A stretch of DNA of 64,000 nucleotides from Hanleya hanleyi (Eukaryota > Mollusca > Polyplacophora > Lepidopleurida > Hanleyidae): positions 110,916-174,915 of the forward strand of contig JAVTVY010037024.1 of assembly GCA_036873755.1 (NCBI GenBank), in the 5' to 3' direction. Within the stretch, counting starts at the first letter, position 1; each line of letters starts with the position of its first letter. The notes below the pieces were generated by a model. That model was not told where the DNA came from, did not search any database, and saw only the letters and a list, made by a program, of their open reading frames with translations. Both the position numbers and the translations under genes were made by a program. Shown here in pieces: positions 22,901 to 31,800 of the stretch.

Positions 22901-25437
22901 CAAAACACATAAATACAAATTTAAAAAATCTGAGCGACAAATCGACCAGAAAATGCCTGTGTTTGAGATGACGTCACTGTGGCGTCATCGAAGCGACCAT
23001 CACTGACCCAAGGGTATAGTGTAGGAAGTCTCAGCTCTCTAGCTCAAGGGGTAAGAAAGATATTTAGTTCAAACACAGTTGCCCCCTGTACTCATTGTGG
23101 GGTCCAGGGTCCCTGATGGCGAAATGATATCATCCACACAAAGTATCAGTCTCCATTTGCTTATTGTGTATAAGATGATTTGATGGACCATTGCAAAAGT
23201 CCACACCGAAAATGACGTCATCAAAACTAAAAATGGTCGATATCTTCCTCGTGACTAGAGGTATGGCGGTTTCGTCCTACGATACCTGATGGCATCACAT
23301 TGTATATCACATAATCTCAGATATACCCTTTGACTGCACTGGGGTTTAAATCGCAGAGCGCTTTTTTTTTGCGCGTGGCTCTCGGTCAATATGCGTCATC
23401 CACTTGTAAAGCGAACGGAGTAGATTCAGCATGTCACAGCTAAATCTTTTTATGAGTGCACAGCGTCTGCGCAACTTTTCGTGAATTTCGTGTTTGTTCC
23501 AAATCCGAAGTTTTTAACGTTGGAGAGATAGGCCGAGTGTTGGAAAGCAGTTGATATTTTGTGCAACTGTTAGTAAAGTCGCAAAAATAATCCCATGGGC
23601 TATCGCCAGATGGGCCAAAGAACGGCTCCAGATATTTATTTACCCTGAACACAATTTAGTTTCACAGAAAAAGTCCTTTTTTCGAGATATGACACACTTT
23701 CAACCTGGCCAGAATGTGGCCGTTGTGACCTTCGGGATCTCGCCGCATGCCCAGTTACCCTAGATTTGTAATGGCGAGCTAGACTGTTTAGCATAAAACT
23801 TCTTTTTAAAGATATCCTGGATACATTTCCCATCTGTATTGTACGTGTAAACATGTTCTCGATCTAATTCGAGCGCAGACAGAAAGCGCATGGGACGTGT
23901 CCACTTTATGCACAGTGACGTCAGAGGATCTTACCCTGACCTTTAGAAGGTCACAAACTCTGACAATGGGAGAATGCTTGAAAACGAGCGTATGAACGTA
24001 CTAGCGGATTCATACAGCATCGAAACCAGAGTAGGTCTGTATATCGGGAATGGCAAAGTTCTCATAAAACTTTCGTCAGAGGCCACGTTAAACCGAAGGC
24101 ATGTATTGAGATATATTTTCTAATGATGTCACTATGCCGCCATCCATATTTGAGTTAGTGAAACTAAAATGACTTGATTCTGTATTATTTAAATTATCCC
24201 ATGATTTCCCAGGTTCTCTTTTTGTACCTCTCTGTGCCATAACTTTCAGAACTAGAAAGACAGGTTGTATCATATAGCATAAACATATGTTTATTGTTTT
24301 TGTACATTGCGCTTAATGGATGTAAAATGCAAATAAAATTGAATTGAACTGAATTGAATTGAATTATATGCATAGGCCATTGTCCAAATCATCTTGTATC
24401 GTGAAATAATTTTTCTCATTTCTACTTCAGCTTCAGGGAACGAAATGGCATTTTATACCTTTCTGTCGATTGGGGTTGGTAATTTCGGCACGAAGAATGC
24501 CGGTAAAGTCATGGGTTTGTACGCGGCAGCAGCTGGACTGGGAAAATTGTTCTATGGCTTCCTGTACCAGACTTTTTTCCAAGAAGAGCAAGATCTTCGT
24601 TCCTTTTTCTTGACAATAGTCCTTATCGACTCCATTTTGCACCCAATCTGTTTCTGTGTCCATAAACCATGTACAGAAGAAGATAAGAATGACCAGGTTG
24701 CATTGATCACGACAGAACCAGCGACTAGCAGTGGTCTTCAAACGATAGACGAATATGTGGACGATAATGCTAACAACACGAAGGTTTCGTCTCTGACCGA
24801 CATATTCCATTCCGCATACTTCCATATGTTGTTCTGGCCTTCCGTAATAGGTTACGGTTGTGGGTTCACAATTATGAATAATATCACAATACTGGCTGAG
24901 TCTGTGAACCTGGACCAACCACTGAATCTAGTTTATGTATTATCTATATCATTAGTTGCCTCCAGGATATGTTTCGGTGTCATATACGACTTCTTCCGCT
25001 CGATGACCTGTGGATATTCCATTATTTTAATTTGCTACTTCTGTTTCATGGTTGCAATGGTTATCGGGATTACTAGTTTGAGCCAAGTCACAGTGTACAT
25101 TTTCACTGTACTGTGCGGGATAACTTTGAGCGGAGTAGTTGTGATTCCAGTTGTGATGCTTTCTGATGAATTTGGTATTTCCCGTGTCGGCCTTTTTACA
25201 ACATTGTTCGTCACATTTCTTCCTGTGATAATTGTAATTATACAGTCCATAATGGGAATCCTTATTGGCGATATTAAATCACATCAAAGTCAAAGTGACA
25301 TATTTTGTCGCGGTAATAGCTGCTTTCTCATGACGTTTGTTTTGCTTCTTTGCATAACATCAACTGCTACCATCTGCACGATTGTAAACTTTATTTATAC
25401 CATAGTTTCCAGACAGACTCCGATTCAAAAGAACTGA
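4783..25437 (+). CDS. MFS transporter (nodulin-like type), three exons, complete
   Basis: The coding sequence joins 4783-4924, 22007-22213 and 24431-25437 (1356 nt, 451 residues plus stop). Splice phases agree at both junctions: exon 1 ends in one base completed by two bases of exon 2, and exon 2 ends in one base completed by two bases of exon 3. All introns are GT-AG. The product is strongly hydrophobic, with about 12 membrane segments in two halves separated by a polar loop (around residues 190-230, PCTEEDKND to DNANNT). Exon 1 carries the first helix and the loop typical of nodulin-like MFS proteins (FNVYAGPLKITFNFTESE). The second half has the MFS-like SLVASRICFGVIYDFF. The family moves small solutes across membranes; the substrate cannot be deduced. 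Start chosen at the first in-frame ATG (A at -3). No frameshift or stop. Alternative: a monocarboxylate-transporter-like MFS member. Confidence 0.85.
4966..5000 (-). repeat. (AATTC)n, probable LINE tail on the minus strand
   Basis: Four to five AATTC units just inside intron 1. On the minus strand they read (GAATT)n, matching the LINE tail at 24340-24366. Confidence 0.45.
5090..5345 (+). repeat. GCGAAGTTGCGAT-rich degenerate repeat
   Basis: Repeated variants of GCGAAGTTGCGATATGATGC, preceded by GAAGGGCCATCGCACG. The same family stands in reverse at 16395-16640. Internally repetitive dispersed element; class unknown. Confidence 0.65.
5401..5890 (+). pseudogene. LINE A endonuclease domain, frameshifted
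   Basis: Frame 1 from 5401 reads RKDRDPSALNSWGGILIYTS, like the GGGV-IY strand of LINE AP endonucleases, and continues to about 5660. A shift then leads into an ORF (5649-5882) with the catalytic-loop motif LVLCGDLNDDLL, and a stop at 5881-5883 precedes the terminal SDHRA motif. The order and motifs are diagnostic; the shift and stop show it is inactive. Confidence 0.8.
5922..6227 (+). pseudogene. LINE A linker between endonuclease and RT
   Basis: A 101-codon frame follows directly after SDHRATYIEV. It has the typical charged linker of this LINE group (KDTPWYDSDLRKVMRKRDRLKKRH) and ends at a stop. The next frame resumes within about 10 bases (WNKYKRSRNQ), indicating a one-step frameshift. 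Confidence 0.75.
6269..7153 (+). pseudogene. LINE A reverse transcriptase, N-terminal half
   Basis: RT blocks appear in order: KAIGPDAIS, SNYRPISLLSCVSKIMERI, SSFLPGHSTVYQLIEL and CDISKAFDTVWHKGLLFKL, the last holding a catalytic Asp. The frame stops at 7154 exactly where another LINE is inserted, in the middle of the palm domain (ends KVVVGN). Confidence 0.92.
7400..7828 (-). pseudogene. LINE B ORF2 C-terminal fragment
   Basis: The frame begins MIYPYLSYCNIIWGNTY...LVLLQKRPIRVITLS and includes EHTQPLF, the characteristic post-RT segment of L2/CR1-like ORF2 proteins. It lies directly downstream of the RT fragment and is displaced by a frameshift. Confidence 0.8.
7825..8517 (-). pseudogene. 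LINE B reverse transcriptase fragment
   Basis: 231 codons including the stop. The apparent Met lies inside the conserved fingers motif (SGEPMYFENYRPIS), so upstream coding continues to 8669. Catalytic DLSKAFDTV and FADDT are both intact. The frame then shifts into the 7400-7828 frame. Confidence 0.88.
8670..9938 (+). pseudogene. LINE A reverse transcriptase palm and C-terminus
   Basis: Resumes with SNTQKVNAGVPQGSVLGP and the catalytic FADDS, then the long LINE C-terminal region (QIYLSFVRPMLEYGSVIWDG; AIQEWNKLSYDIRN) and a Cys/His cluster near the end (RCRCEE...YHYFFICPLY). Uninterrupted to the stop at 9938. Upstream codons back to 8613 are open by chance through the inserted LINE. Confidence 0.92.
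10348..10369. repeat. (AT)n microsatellite
   Basis: About ten AT units between the LINE A 3' end and the tandem duplication. Confidence 0.85.
10486..10656. repeat. Hairpin, about 75-bp arms
   Basis: Near-perfect inverted repeat. The arm beginning TATCATGACACTGTGTTG returns in reverse complement ending at about 10656, with a short spacer around the sequence GACCGCAGGTCG. The same hairpin with a shorter loop stands at 12949-13112 in copy 2. Confidence 0.85.
11412..11933. mobile_element. 522-bp foldback transposon (Mutator-like TSD)
   Basis: Almost entirely palindromic: arms of about 240 bp begin TAGCTCCGGTGTAGCC and end in its reverse complement, around a short centre near 11660. It is bounded by the 9-bp duplication TCTTGGATT (11403-11411 and 11934-11942). 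The tandem sister copy keeps the empty site with a single copy of that word. A 9-bp duplication and very long inverted ends fit a non-autonomous Mutator-like or foldback element; there is no transposase. Confidence 0.88.
12949..14857. repeat. Tandem duplication, copy 2 (empty site)
   Basis: Second unit, starting and ending with the same words as copy 1 and lacking the foldback element: the uninterrupted target reads CTCTTGGATTTATCG at about 13843-13857. A 60-codon open frame (13376-13606) is broken by a stop in copy 1 and has no recognised family. Confidence 0.93.
14858..16394. other. Intron 1 DNA, nothing recognised
   Basis: AT-rich sequence between the tandem duplication and the GCGAAG repeat. 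No supported gene, RNA or clear repeat. Confidence 0.5.
16395..16640 (-). repeat. GCGAAGTTGCGAT-rich degenerate repeat, reverse copy
   Basis: CTTCGCATCACAACTTCG, CGCACATCACATCGCAACTT and similar words, ending GTACGATGGCCCTCATAG, which complements the border word of the copy at 5090. Open frames here are a by-product of the repeat. Confidence 0.65.
16641..19096. other. Intron 1 DNA, nothing recognised
   Basis: No supported exon or repeat. The short open frames lack family features and splice context. Confidence 0.5.
19097..19206. repeat. Hairpin with about 40-bp arms
   Basis: TAGAGTGGGACACGACGATT recurs as the complement AATCGTCGTCCCACTCTA, with a spacer of about 30 bp containing GTTCGCTCGTTG. 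Resembles a small foldback element; no target duplication recognised. Confidence 0.7.
19598..19626 (+). repeat. Interstitial telomere repeat (TTAGGG)n
   Basis: 29 nt with five GGG runs in AGGGTTAGGGTTAGGG form, directly abutting the palindrome array at 19632. Matches the metazoan telomere unit and could form a G-quadruplex. Confidence 0.9.
19632..20279. repeat. Minisatellite of a 12-bp palindrome at exact 26-bp spacing
   Basis: Nineteen copies of TCGTGCGCACGA (one with TG for TC at its start) begin at 19632, 19714, then every 26 bp to 19870, at 19952, then every 26 bp to 20134, and at 20216, 20242 and 20268. Three gaps are exactly 82 bp and hold the same 56-bp extra insert (GACGAGGTTCTCCC...GAGCCTCGTT). 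Spacers are short and alternate among a few variants (GTTACGGCTCTAAG, GATAGGCGGCTAAG), so this is a higher-order tandem repeat. Confidence 0.95.
20286..21054. other. Intron 1 DNA, nothing recognised
   Basis: Only short T- and A-runs; no gene or repeat supported. Confidence 0.5.
21055..21300 (+). repeat. Dispersed repeat family 1, first of two nearby copies
   Basis: Includes GATGCTAGGGGCC, CACATGAACAGGTACAATAA, CAGATTCTTGGTATGTGC and ATGTCGGCACCTCTTCCCAC. Nearly repeated at 21545-21800. It lies in transporter intron 1, about 700 bp before exon 2. Confidence 0.8.
21545..21800 (+). repeat. Dispersed repeat family 1, second nearby copy
   Basis: Matches 21055-21300 with a 7-base insertion (AGGCCAC) near its end. 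The intervening DNA holds TACGAGTTGT words that also flank the copy at 2680-2760, so the family may be longer than the core. Confidence 0.8.
22007..22213 (+). CDS. MFS transporter exon 2
   Basis: 207 nt. The acceptor is a pyrimidine-rich tract ending TTTTCAG at 22006, and the donor is ACTT|GTAAGT at 22213/22214. It encodes helices 2 and 3 (TAVLGTMILGMLGYKIM; TVVFLTIVPGYLLLWLSV) and the start of helix 4. Its first two bases complete the Val codon begun in exon 1. The hydrophobic frame is the only one that splices in phase at both ends. Confidence 0.85.
22570..23072 (-). mobile_element. TTAA-MITE family copy in transporter intron 2
   Basis: Runs from a G-rich end through TATCTCCGAAACGAC and ACGTCACTGTGGCGTCAT to AGCTCAAGGGGTAAGAAAG. 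Terminal TTAA sites are lost. Confidence 0.72.
23073..24235. other. Intron 2 DNA, nothing firm
   Basis: An isolated GAAAATGACGTCATCAAAAC at about 23210 may be a relic of the TTAA-MITE family. Nothing else supported. Confidence 0.45.
24236..24366 (+). mobile_element. LINE 3' tail with (ATTGA)n
   Basis: Short 3' UTR-like remnant (TTGTACATTGCGCTTAATGG, AAATAAAATTG) ending in ATTGAATTGAACTGAATTG-type repeats, the usual terminus of L2/CR1-like LINEs. It lies in intron 2 of the transporter gene, just before exon 3. Confidence 0.55.
24431..25437 (+). CDS. MFS transporter exon 3 (terminal)
   Basis: 1007 nt, ending in TGA at 25435-25437. It encodes helices 4-12, with the central polar loop and the whole C-terminal half. 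The likely acceptor is CTACTTCAG at 24430. A second AG six bases downstream (24436) is in the same frame and would delete two residues (NAGNAG-like choice). The protein ends in a short polar tail (SRQTPIQKN). No clear AATAAA was seen close downstream. Confidence 0.9.
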
Positions 25438-26671
25438 TTTGCGATTTCACTGGCACATTGCACGTTGTCTTGCTGGGACCGGGGCTCCAAACCGGAATTT
25501 GCTGATAAATGTGGTTGTGAAATTTAGATGATATGAATACAATGCTGTCGAGATGGAATCTAAATTCCGCCCTGGCCATTCACTTCAAGAAGGCGGGGTG
25601 AAATATTTAGCAAAAGCAACAAAGGCAAATTGGATTTCTGAGATTTGAGAATTTGCTAAACTGTCATGCGAGGTCATGAAATCAAAATCAAACACACCAA
25701 ATGCAGTGCAAAACTTAGTGTACAATTACAAGGATAAAGAGGGAAGTCAGACATACGTGATGAATACGATGAAAGTGAAAATATCTGGACCGGTCTGAAA
25801 ATTTTGAACCAGTTTCCAGAAGATGGTACTGTATGATTTCCCGTGATGGAAGGCACAATACATAATGTACTGGCCCCATATATTTCTTTATTGGGTCACT
25901 GACAAACCGTGTAACGAATTTATTCCGTTGAAGACTCATTTTTAGTGCGCTAATGTACATAGGAAACATTCTGCGAGGAAGGATTTCCTGTGAACAACTT
26001 CGGCCCTATGTTGTTGTTGCTCACCAAGCAAAAACTGCATGTGAATTCACACATTTGCAATATTCATTGGCGTAAATAATCACTGATTACGATGAAATAC
26101 GAGCTGTTCACAAAATGAATGCTATCGAATTTAGAACTACAGCTGCTGAAGGTCACCTTTATTACAAATGCTTGTTGTAACCTTCAAAATGATGCCCGAC
26201 GAGTGATCGACGCCAGACAACCGACACAAGTTGCGACAGGAGCTGCTATTAAGAGGGATAACCTAGTTGCTCTCCCGAATTACAATTGGATGGCGGTGGA
26301 TGAAAAAATATCGTTTTCGTTGGACGATTTTGTCTGAAGTGGGATAAATGACCATCCACTACAACGCATTTTATCACTTTATGCTGCCAGAAGGACATAG
26401 TTGGTCTGATCATATCGTTTCCGGTACAGACGTGACCGATCATGCTTCACATGTTCAAATACCCAATGTGGACATCTCTCTTCATGGTTACTACGTCCAC
26501 AATTGTCAATGTCAAGCTGGATATTTGACCATATGGAATATGGACAGTCACATCTGTACTATGGTCAGAGCGACCATATCCTTATGTTAAAGTATTCATG
26601 TTCTACCTTTGAAAGGAATTGAGCGTTTTATGTACTATATGGACGGAGGTGAATAGATATAGGATGACCTC
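25438..26671. other. Downstream of transporter gene, probable 3' UTR then intergenic
   Basis: No strong polyadenylation signal could be assigned and no coding exon was recognised. Confidence 0.4.
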
Positions 26672-26791
26672 GAGTAATATTGTTGTTAGTCTATATACAG
26701 GGGCAGGGGTAGAGTAATATTGTTGTTAGTCTATATACAGGGGCAGGGGTAGAGTAATATTGTTGTTAGTCTATATACAGGGGCAGGGGTA
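26672..26791 (+). repeat. 3 x 40-bp tandem repeat
   Basis: Three essentially identical units beginning GAGTAATATTGTTGTTAG and ending GGGGCAGGGGTA at 26672, 26712 and 26752. The high identity suggests recent expansion. Confidence 0.92.
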
Positions 26792-27884
26792 GCGATTATC
26801 ATGATCCATAGATTGATTAGAATTGTTTCCCGTTTGATTGCAATATATTTTTCACCGCAGTCAGAGTGAGAATTGACTTTTGTTAGAGTAACAATATCCT
26901 ATATACAACATTGCTATTCGTTTTCAACTTAGTTCTACTGATGGGGAATTTTCAGGCAGTTGACGGACACAGAAATATGTCGGTACCCTTGCTCCTTAAA
27001 GAGAATGTTACCTTGGTGACTCAAACTTATATCAACGTGACGAGTTGATTGTCTTGAATCAATAGAATAGAGAATTGTTAAGGTAACAATATCTTACAAA
27101 AAACGTGCCGTTCTTTCTGCTAAATATTGCGTTGATAATTGTGAATTTTGAGAGAGTTGAGTGGGTATACACGATTTCAGTTGTCTCCATATAGAACTAC
27201 ACAGTATCGGTGGATGTCAGGTGAGGTTCATGAACATGAGATAAGAGCTAGGAGATATATAAGATATGATATCAATTGATTGATGTGAAGAGACTGATGT
27301 AAACATATGAACGAATTTATGTTACGTGATAGACACCATTCCGGGAATGTCGAGTCAAATCAAATGCCAAGAGCTAGCCTTCGAAAATTAAATTATTAAC
27401 AGACTGCTTTTGTGCATGCTTGTCTCTTTTTTTTATTTTCCATGTTTGTATTGAACTATGTTTTGTCGGTACTACCTGAACAACAGCTAAATATATAAAA
27501 CCATTATGACCAATTTATTATTGCCTATGATCAATTACTTAGAGTATTATTGTTATTGAAGCTCTAGTTTCAGTGCTTAAACACTTACTATCAATGCTTG
27601 TTATAAATTTAGCATGGTACCTTATCATTTCTGTATATTTTTTATCATACCCAGTCAAGCATGAAATACAAGAGAGCGTATTTTAAGTCGAGTATAGAGC
27701 GATATTTAGATAAGAATGAACATGACAGATAATGTAATTATCTGTCAAGGATTGACGGATAAAAAAAGACAAGATGATGTTTTCCACTACCTCAAAAAGA
27801 AAAAAAAACATCTGTGTCATCAACTTTCAGGATAATCAATTAGAGCGATATGCAAGACGTGAAAAAAACTTACGTCTGGTGACT
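26792..27884. other. Intergenic, nothing recognised
   Basis: AT-rich; a possible distant relative of the 40-bp unit (GTAACAATATC words) recurs loosely near 26885 and 27082. No gene. Confidence 0.45.
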
Positions 27885-28215
27885 AAAAAGCAACCACATG
27901 ACTTTACAGGAAAGCTTTGCTACGGACCTCACCTCCAGGCCCAATAATGCGGTGGATCTCGGACGTAGTCTGAGTATCTCAGCCGCGCTTTTATTCCAGC
28001 TGTTCATGTGGGTTCATGTGGAGACCATATCCACAAGGCCCCTAGCACCGACGTAAGCGGAAGTAGATAAACTACCTCGGGAACTGTGATGACAGATCAG
28101 CTCAAACAAATAACTCATCAGATGTTCATGGACGTCTGATGAAGTAAACGCCTCAACAAGAGGTAGACCTGGTAAAGGCAAGATTACACAGAAAAACTAT
28201 CCTGCATCACTCCGA
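27885..28215 (-). repeat. Dispersed repeat family 2 (related to family 1)
   Basis: CAACCACATGACTTTACAGG, CAGCCGCGCTTTTATTCCAG, GGCCCCTAGCACCG, CATCAGATGTTCATGGACG and GTAAACGCCTCAAC. The same order occurs in reverse at 40065-40400 and in diverged form at 48905-49215. Confidence 0.75.
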
Positions 28216-29751
28216 AGCAAAATACCGTAACAAAAAATTATTGGCATCACGAGGCCTTGGTACGCCACTTCCGGTCTAGCTAGCGTGGCATTATCATATT
28301 GATGAATAAAAATTTGACTACAAAGTTGATAATATACAACAGGCAACATACAACAGACAATATACAACAGACCATCAAGTTGATTTTATCATCATAGGTA
28401 TGGAATTTTCGAAGTACCTGTAACGCTGACGAGTATGTATGGATCAAATGTTGAAAAAGATCCGTCTTTTTAGCAATATAAACCGAGAAATACAGAAACC
28501 AGCCTGTTATATTTTACGCGAACTGTAATTTGGTTTTAAACCTAGCTATGGATATCGATAACTATGAAAACATCATCACCCAAAGCAGTGCTTTAGAAAT
28601 ACCAGAAATGGTAAAAGTCGAGGTCTAGACGGGCTCCAGCAGATCCAGGGAGAACAGAACTTCGGCACTGATAGGTCAGCAGGTTATAAATATGACAAAT
28701 AAATATAAATAAATATGAGTAAAGAACAGTTTGATATATTATACAGGCAACCTCATGTAGTGCATGTACATTTTCCTAATATTCTCAAAAACTGAGAAAA
28801 ATCCGGTTCAATGGCAATAAATTAGGAGGAAGTTGAGTCTTCGAGCGTTGACATGCGATATGCAGCTGTACATGTTGGCGAATAACCTGCTATGTACATT
28901 CTATGTTAATGATAAAATATACTGGCGCATGAAAGACCGAATAATGTATACTGGTGCATCTATATACTGACATAGCTTCCGCCCATATCAGAAGATATGG
29001 AACATACTAGATACTTTTAGTACATGATATGTGTATATGAAGGGGGCTATCTTATTCTGATTTGTAGGGGTTATTAAAAATGTCAGGTGGTTATTTTCAG
29101 GCTTATACCGAACATATTTTAAGTTTATGTTTTAATATTATACTTAAATTTTTGAAATGTTTGATATTATTATCTTAAAATCACTCCTAATGTTTGGCCT
29201 AAGTTATCTTTTCAAACACTTCTGATATGTCATTCTTAAAAATACCCGTCCATTTAGACAATAAAACAATACCGGTACCAAAAAAATTAAAAGATAATAA
29301 TAATTCAAAATTTTCAAATCTGGGCGTTCAAATTCACCCCACATATATTTTTTACTAACCTAGATTAAAAGAAAAGCACTAATCCAATAAAATGCAATGC
29401 CTAATATTTGCAATATCTTACTTGACACAGCATATGATTATCCTATTCACAACTCCCTGCTTTTCGGATAATTTACGCAGATTTTTCCGACCACCAAAAA
29501 GTCTACAGATTTTTCATATTAAACAGAACTAGACCCCAGTTGGTTACTTTTACCACCAATTTCGGATGGGCAAATGCGAAATAACAACAGAAGATATTTA
29601 GAATGTAGTCAGTCACAAGTGTTCAAAGTCACCCCGGCGTTCAAAGTCACTGCGTGTTAAGGTACTGGTAATGTATATGATGACAATGCGCATGATATAT
29701 ACCAAAACTGAGCATATATACTTGATGATACACCGTATAAGATATACGGGA
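28216..29751. other. Intergenic AT-rich DNA
   Basis: No gene or firm repeat apart from degenerate 38-bp relatives at the 3' end and a short CATACAACAGAC-type repeat near 28340. Confidence 0.45.
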
Positions 29752-29903
29752 ACATGTATATGATGACAGACTGGATAACTTATACCGGTACATGTATATG
29801 ATGACAGACTGTATAACTTATACCGGTACATGTATATGATGACAGCCTGGATAACTTATACCGGTACATGTGTACGATGACAGACTGGATAACTTATTCC
29901 GCG
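29752..29903 (+). repeat. 4 x 38-bp tandem repeat
   Basis: Units start ACATGTATATGATGACAG at 29752, 29790, 29828 and 29866, with single-base variants. Degenerate relatives extend back to about 29670. Confidence 0.9.
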
Positions 29904-30483
29904 ATGGAAAGTGTTGCTCTTGTTGAGAATGAGTTCAGTGGGACCGTGAACGCCGGAGAAAGAGATCTCTGATAGTGGTGGCCACATGGTGCATGGTATA
30001 CAGCGTATATTCCTATTCTTGTTTTTACCTCCGTCGATCAGACGGAGGTCTAGGAGCGCAACGTGAAATCTCCCGCCAAATAATTGTCATATGGGGAACC
30101 CACGACTCGTGTGATTTCCAATAGGGATTGCAATGGTTCCCGACGAAATTTTGAAAGTTTCTGGACACAAATGAATGCTTACGTCACAAAAGGTGTGTAT
30201 CCTTTGCAGCGCTTCCACCGGGTCTCTTTATTCGAGGGTACTAAATTCGCGCGTGTACTTACATGTATAGCTTCGCGCTGGTACAGATGACCGGTATTGG
30301 ATGTAAAGACAAACCTGCGCTTTCATAAAAAGTAAATTTTCACGAAAGAAAAACTCGCATTCCAGATAGTATAATTGGAAACTTCCTCGAGAATCTCTGA
30401 ATCGGCAAAAAGATAAAGGACGAGTGTCATTCACCAGGATGCGAGTCGGAAGTGAGAAGTCAAATTCACAGTCAGAGGTCAAA

Positions 30484-30830
30484 AACGTAAAACTCCGAAG
30501 AACTCTCTCGGCTTTTTCTTTCTTTTTTTTTAGTTGGGGGGGAGATAGCGACTGAAAAAATATATCTTCCCATGCTTCAATCGTTATCTGTGAATCCGAT
30601 CAACAACCTAGCCGGATAATCTGTCAAAAATTATCCGTCGTCTAGGTAAGGTTGAAGGGTCATCGGAAGCTCGAACTGTGATACAGGCAAAAACTGTTGT
30701 TGTTGTAGTCTGGAAAAATAACTCTTCCTCACGAGGCGCTCTCTCGGCTTTTTCTTTTCCTTTTGTTTGAAGATTGGGGGGGGGGGGGGAGATAGCGACT
30801 GAAAATATATATCTTCCCATGATACTTCAA
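30484..30830. repeat. Local duplication with G-run
   Basis: CTCTCTCGGCTTTTTC, GGGGGAGATAGCGACTGAAA and TATCTTCCCATG occur at 30500-30590 and again at 30738-30825. The segment between them (30590-30720) is repeated at 31670-31800. Confidence 0.8.
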
Positions 30831-31669
30831 TCGTGCGCTCATGAATTCCACGGAAAAGCGGACATTGCTAAACAGCCCTTTTTCGCATAAAATTCACTCC
30901 ACATTCTGTCGTAGACCCTATATTAGCATGCTGTTTGTTCTATTCGCTTCCTATGATCCCCGGGAACAAGCCAATAATAGAGAAGATGTGTTTTAATAGC
31001 GAAATATTTTTCCCGCAATTTTTTAACATGAAGAACTCGGGAAATTCTAAATTGTCAAAGAAGAAAAATTGCACTTTACTGACATCTGCAGAAAAGATAT
31101 GCATGTGGCGGGAGCTGTATACCTTAGTAAAAATAAGAGGTCAGAGTTTTAATTTTCTAAGTAGAAGAGATAAATTCACTCTAGGAATATTTTTTTGAAG
31201 AAAATGTGTAATTAATAAAGCACTTTTACCGATAAGATTTAAAAAGCGCACTCGTGATTCCATTACGATTTTTTGTCGATTCCGTCACGGACTAGATTTA
31301 ACCCCTGGGATGATCCAGTCGCGTTTTTCTCACGATGAAAAAAATCTTATCATCCTTGGGTACTGTATGTTAGTAAGAGATGTCATATAAGAATAGTCAG
31401 ATTGAAACAGAGCAGCAAAAAAATAGACAAGCAACACTAGTCAAGAGTCATGTCCGTTCAGGTGATTCCGTCACGAACATTTCGAAGCATGATTTACTGA
31501 AAATGCTGGATCATCTGTAGATTTTTCATGGATCCGTAAGCAGATGTCATATAGAATAGCAAACTAAACTTGAAACTACATGGGTATGACCACGGAACTC
31601 CCGAGTACATGACTTTGAATAAAGAAAAAGTCTTCCCAACGGTGATTCCGTCACGGTGGAATTCATGAT

Positions 31670-31800
31670 CTGTGAATCCGATCAACAACCTAGCCGGACA
31701 ATCTGTCAAAAATTATCCGTCGTCTGGGTAAGGTTGAAGGGTCATCGGAAGCTCGAACTGTGATACAGGCAAAAACTGTTGTTGTTGTAGTCTAGAAAAT
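31670..31800. repeat. Duplicate of 30590-30720
   Basis: ATCTGTGAATCCGATCAACA, TTATCCGTCGTCTGGGTAAG and CAAAAACTGTTGTTGTTGTA match the upstream segment with very few changes. Confidence 0.85.

Noticed and set aside
30025..30055. Small hairpin ACCTCCGTC/GACGGAGGT
   Set aside because: A single 9-10-bp stem in intergenic DNA with no partner feature; probably chance.
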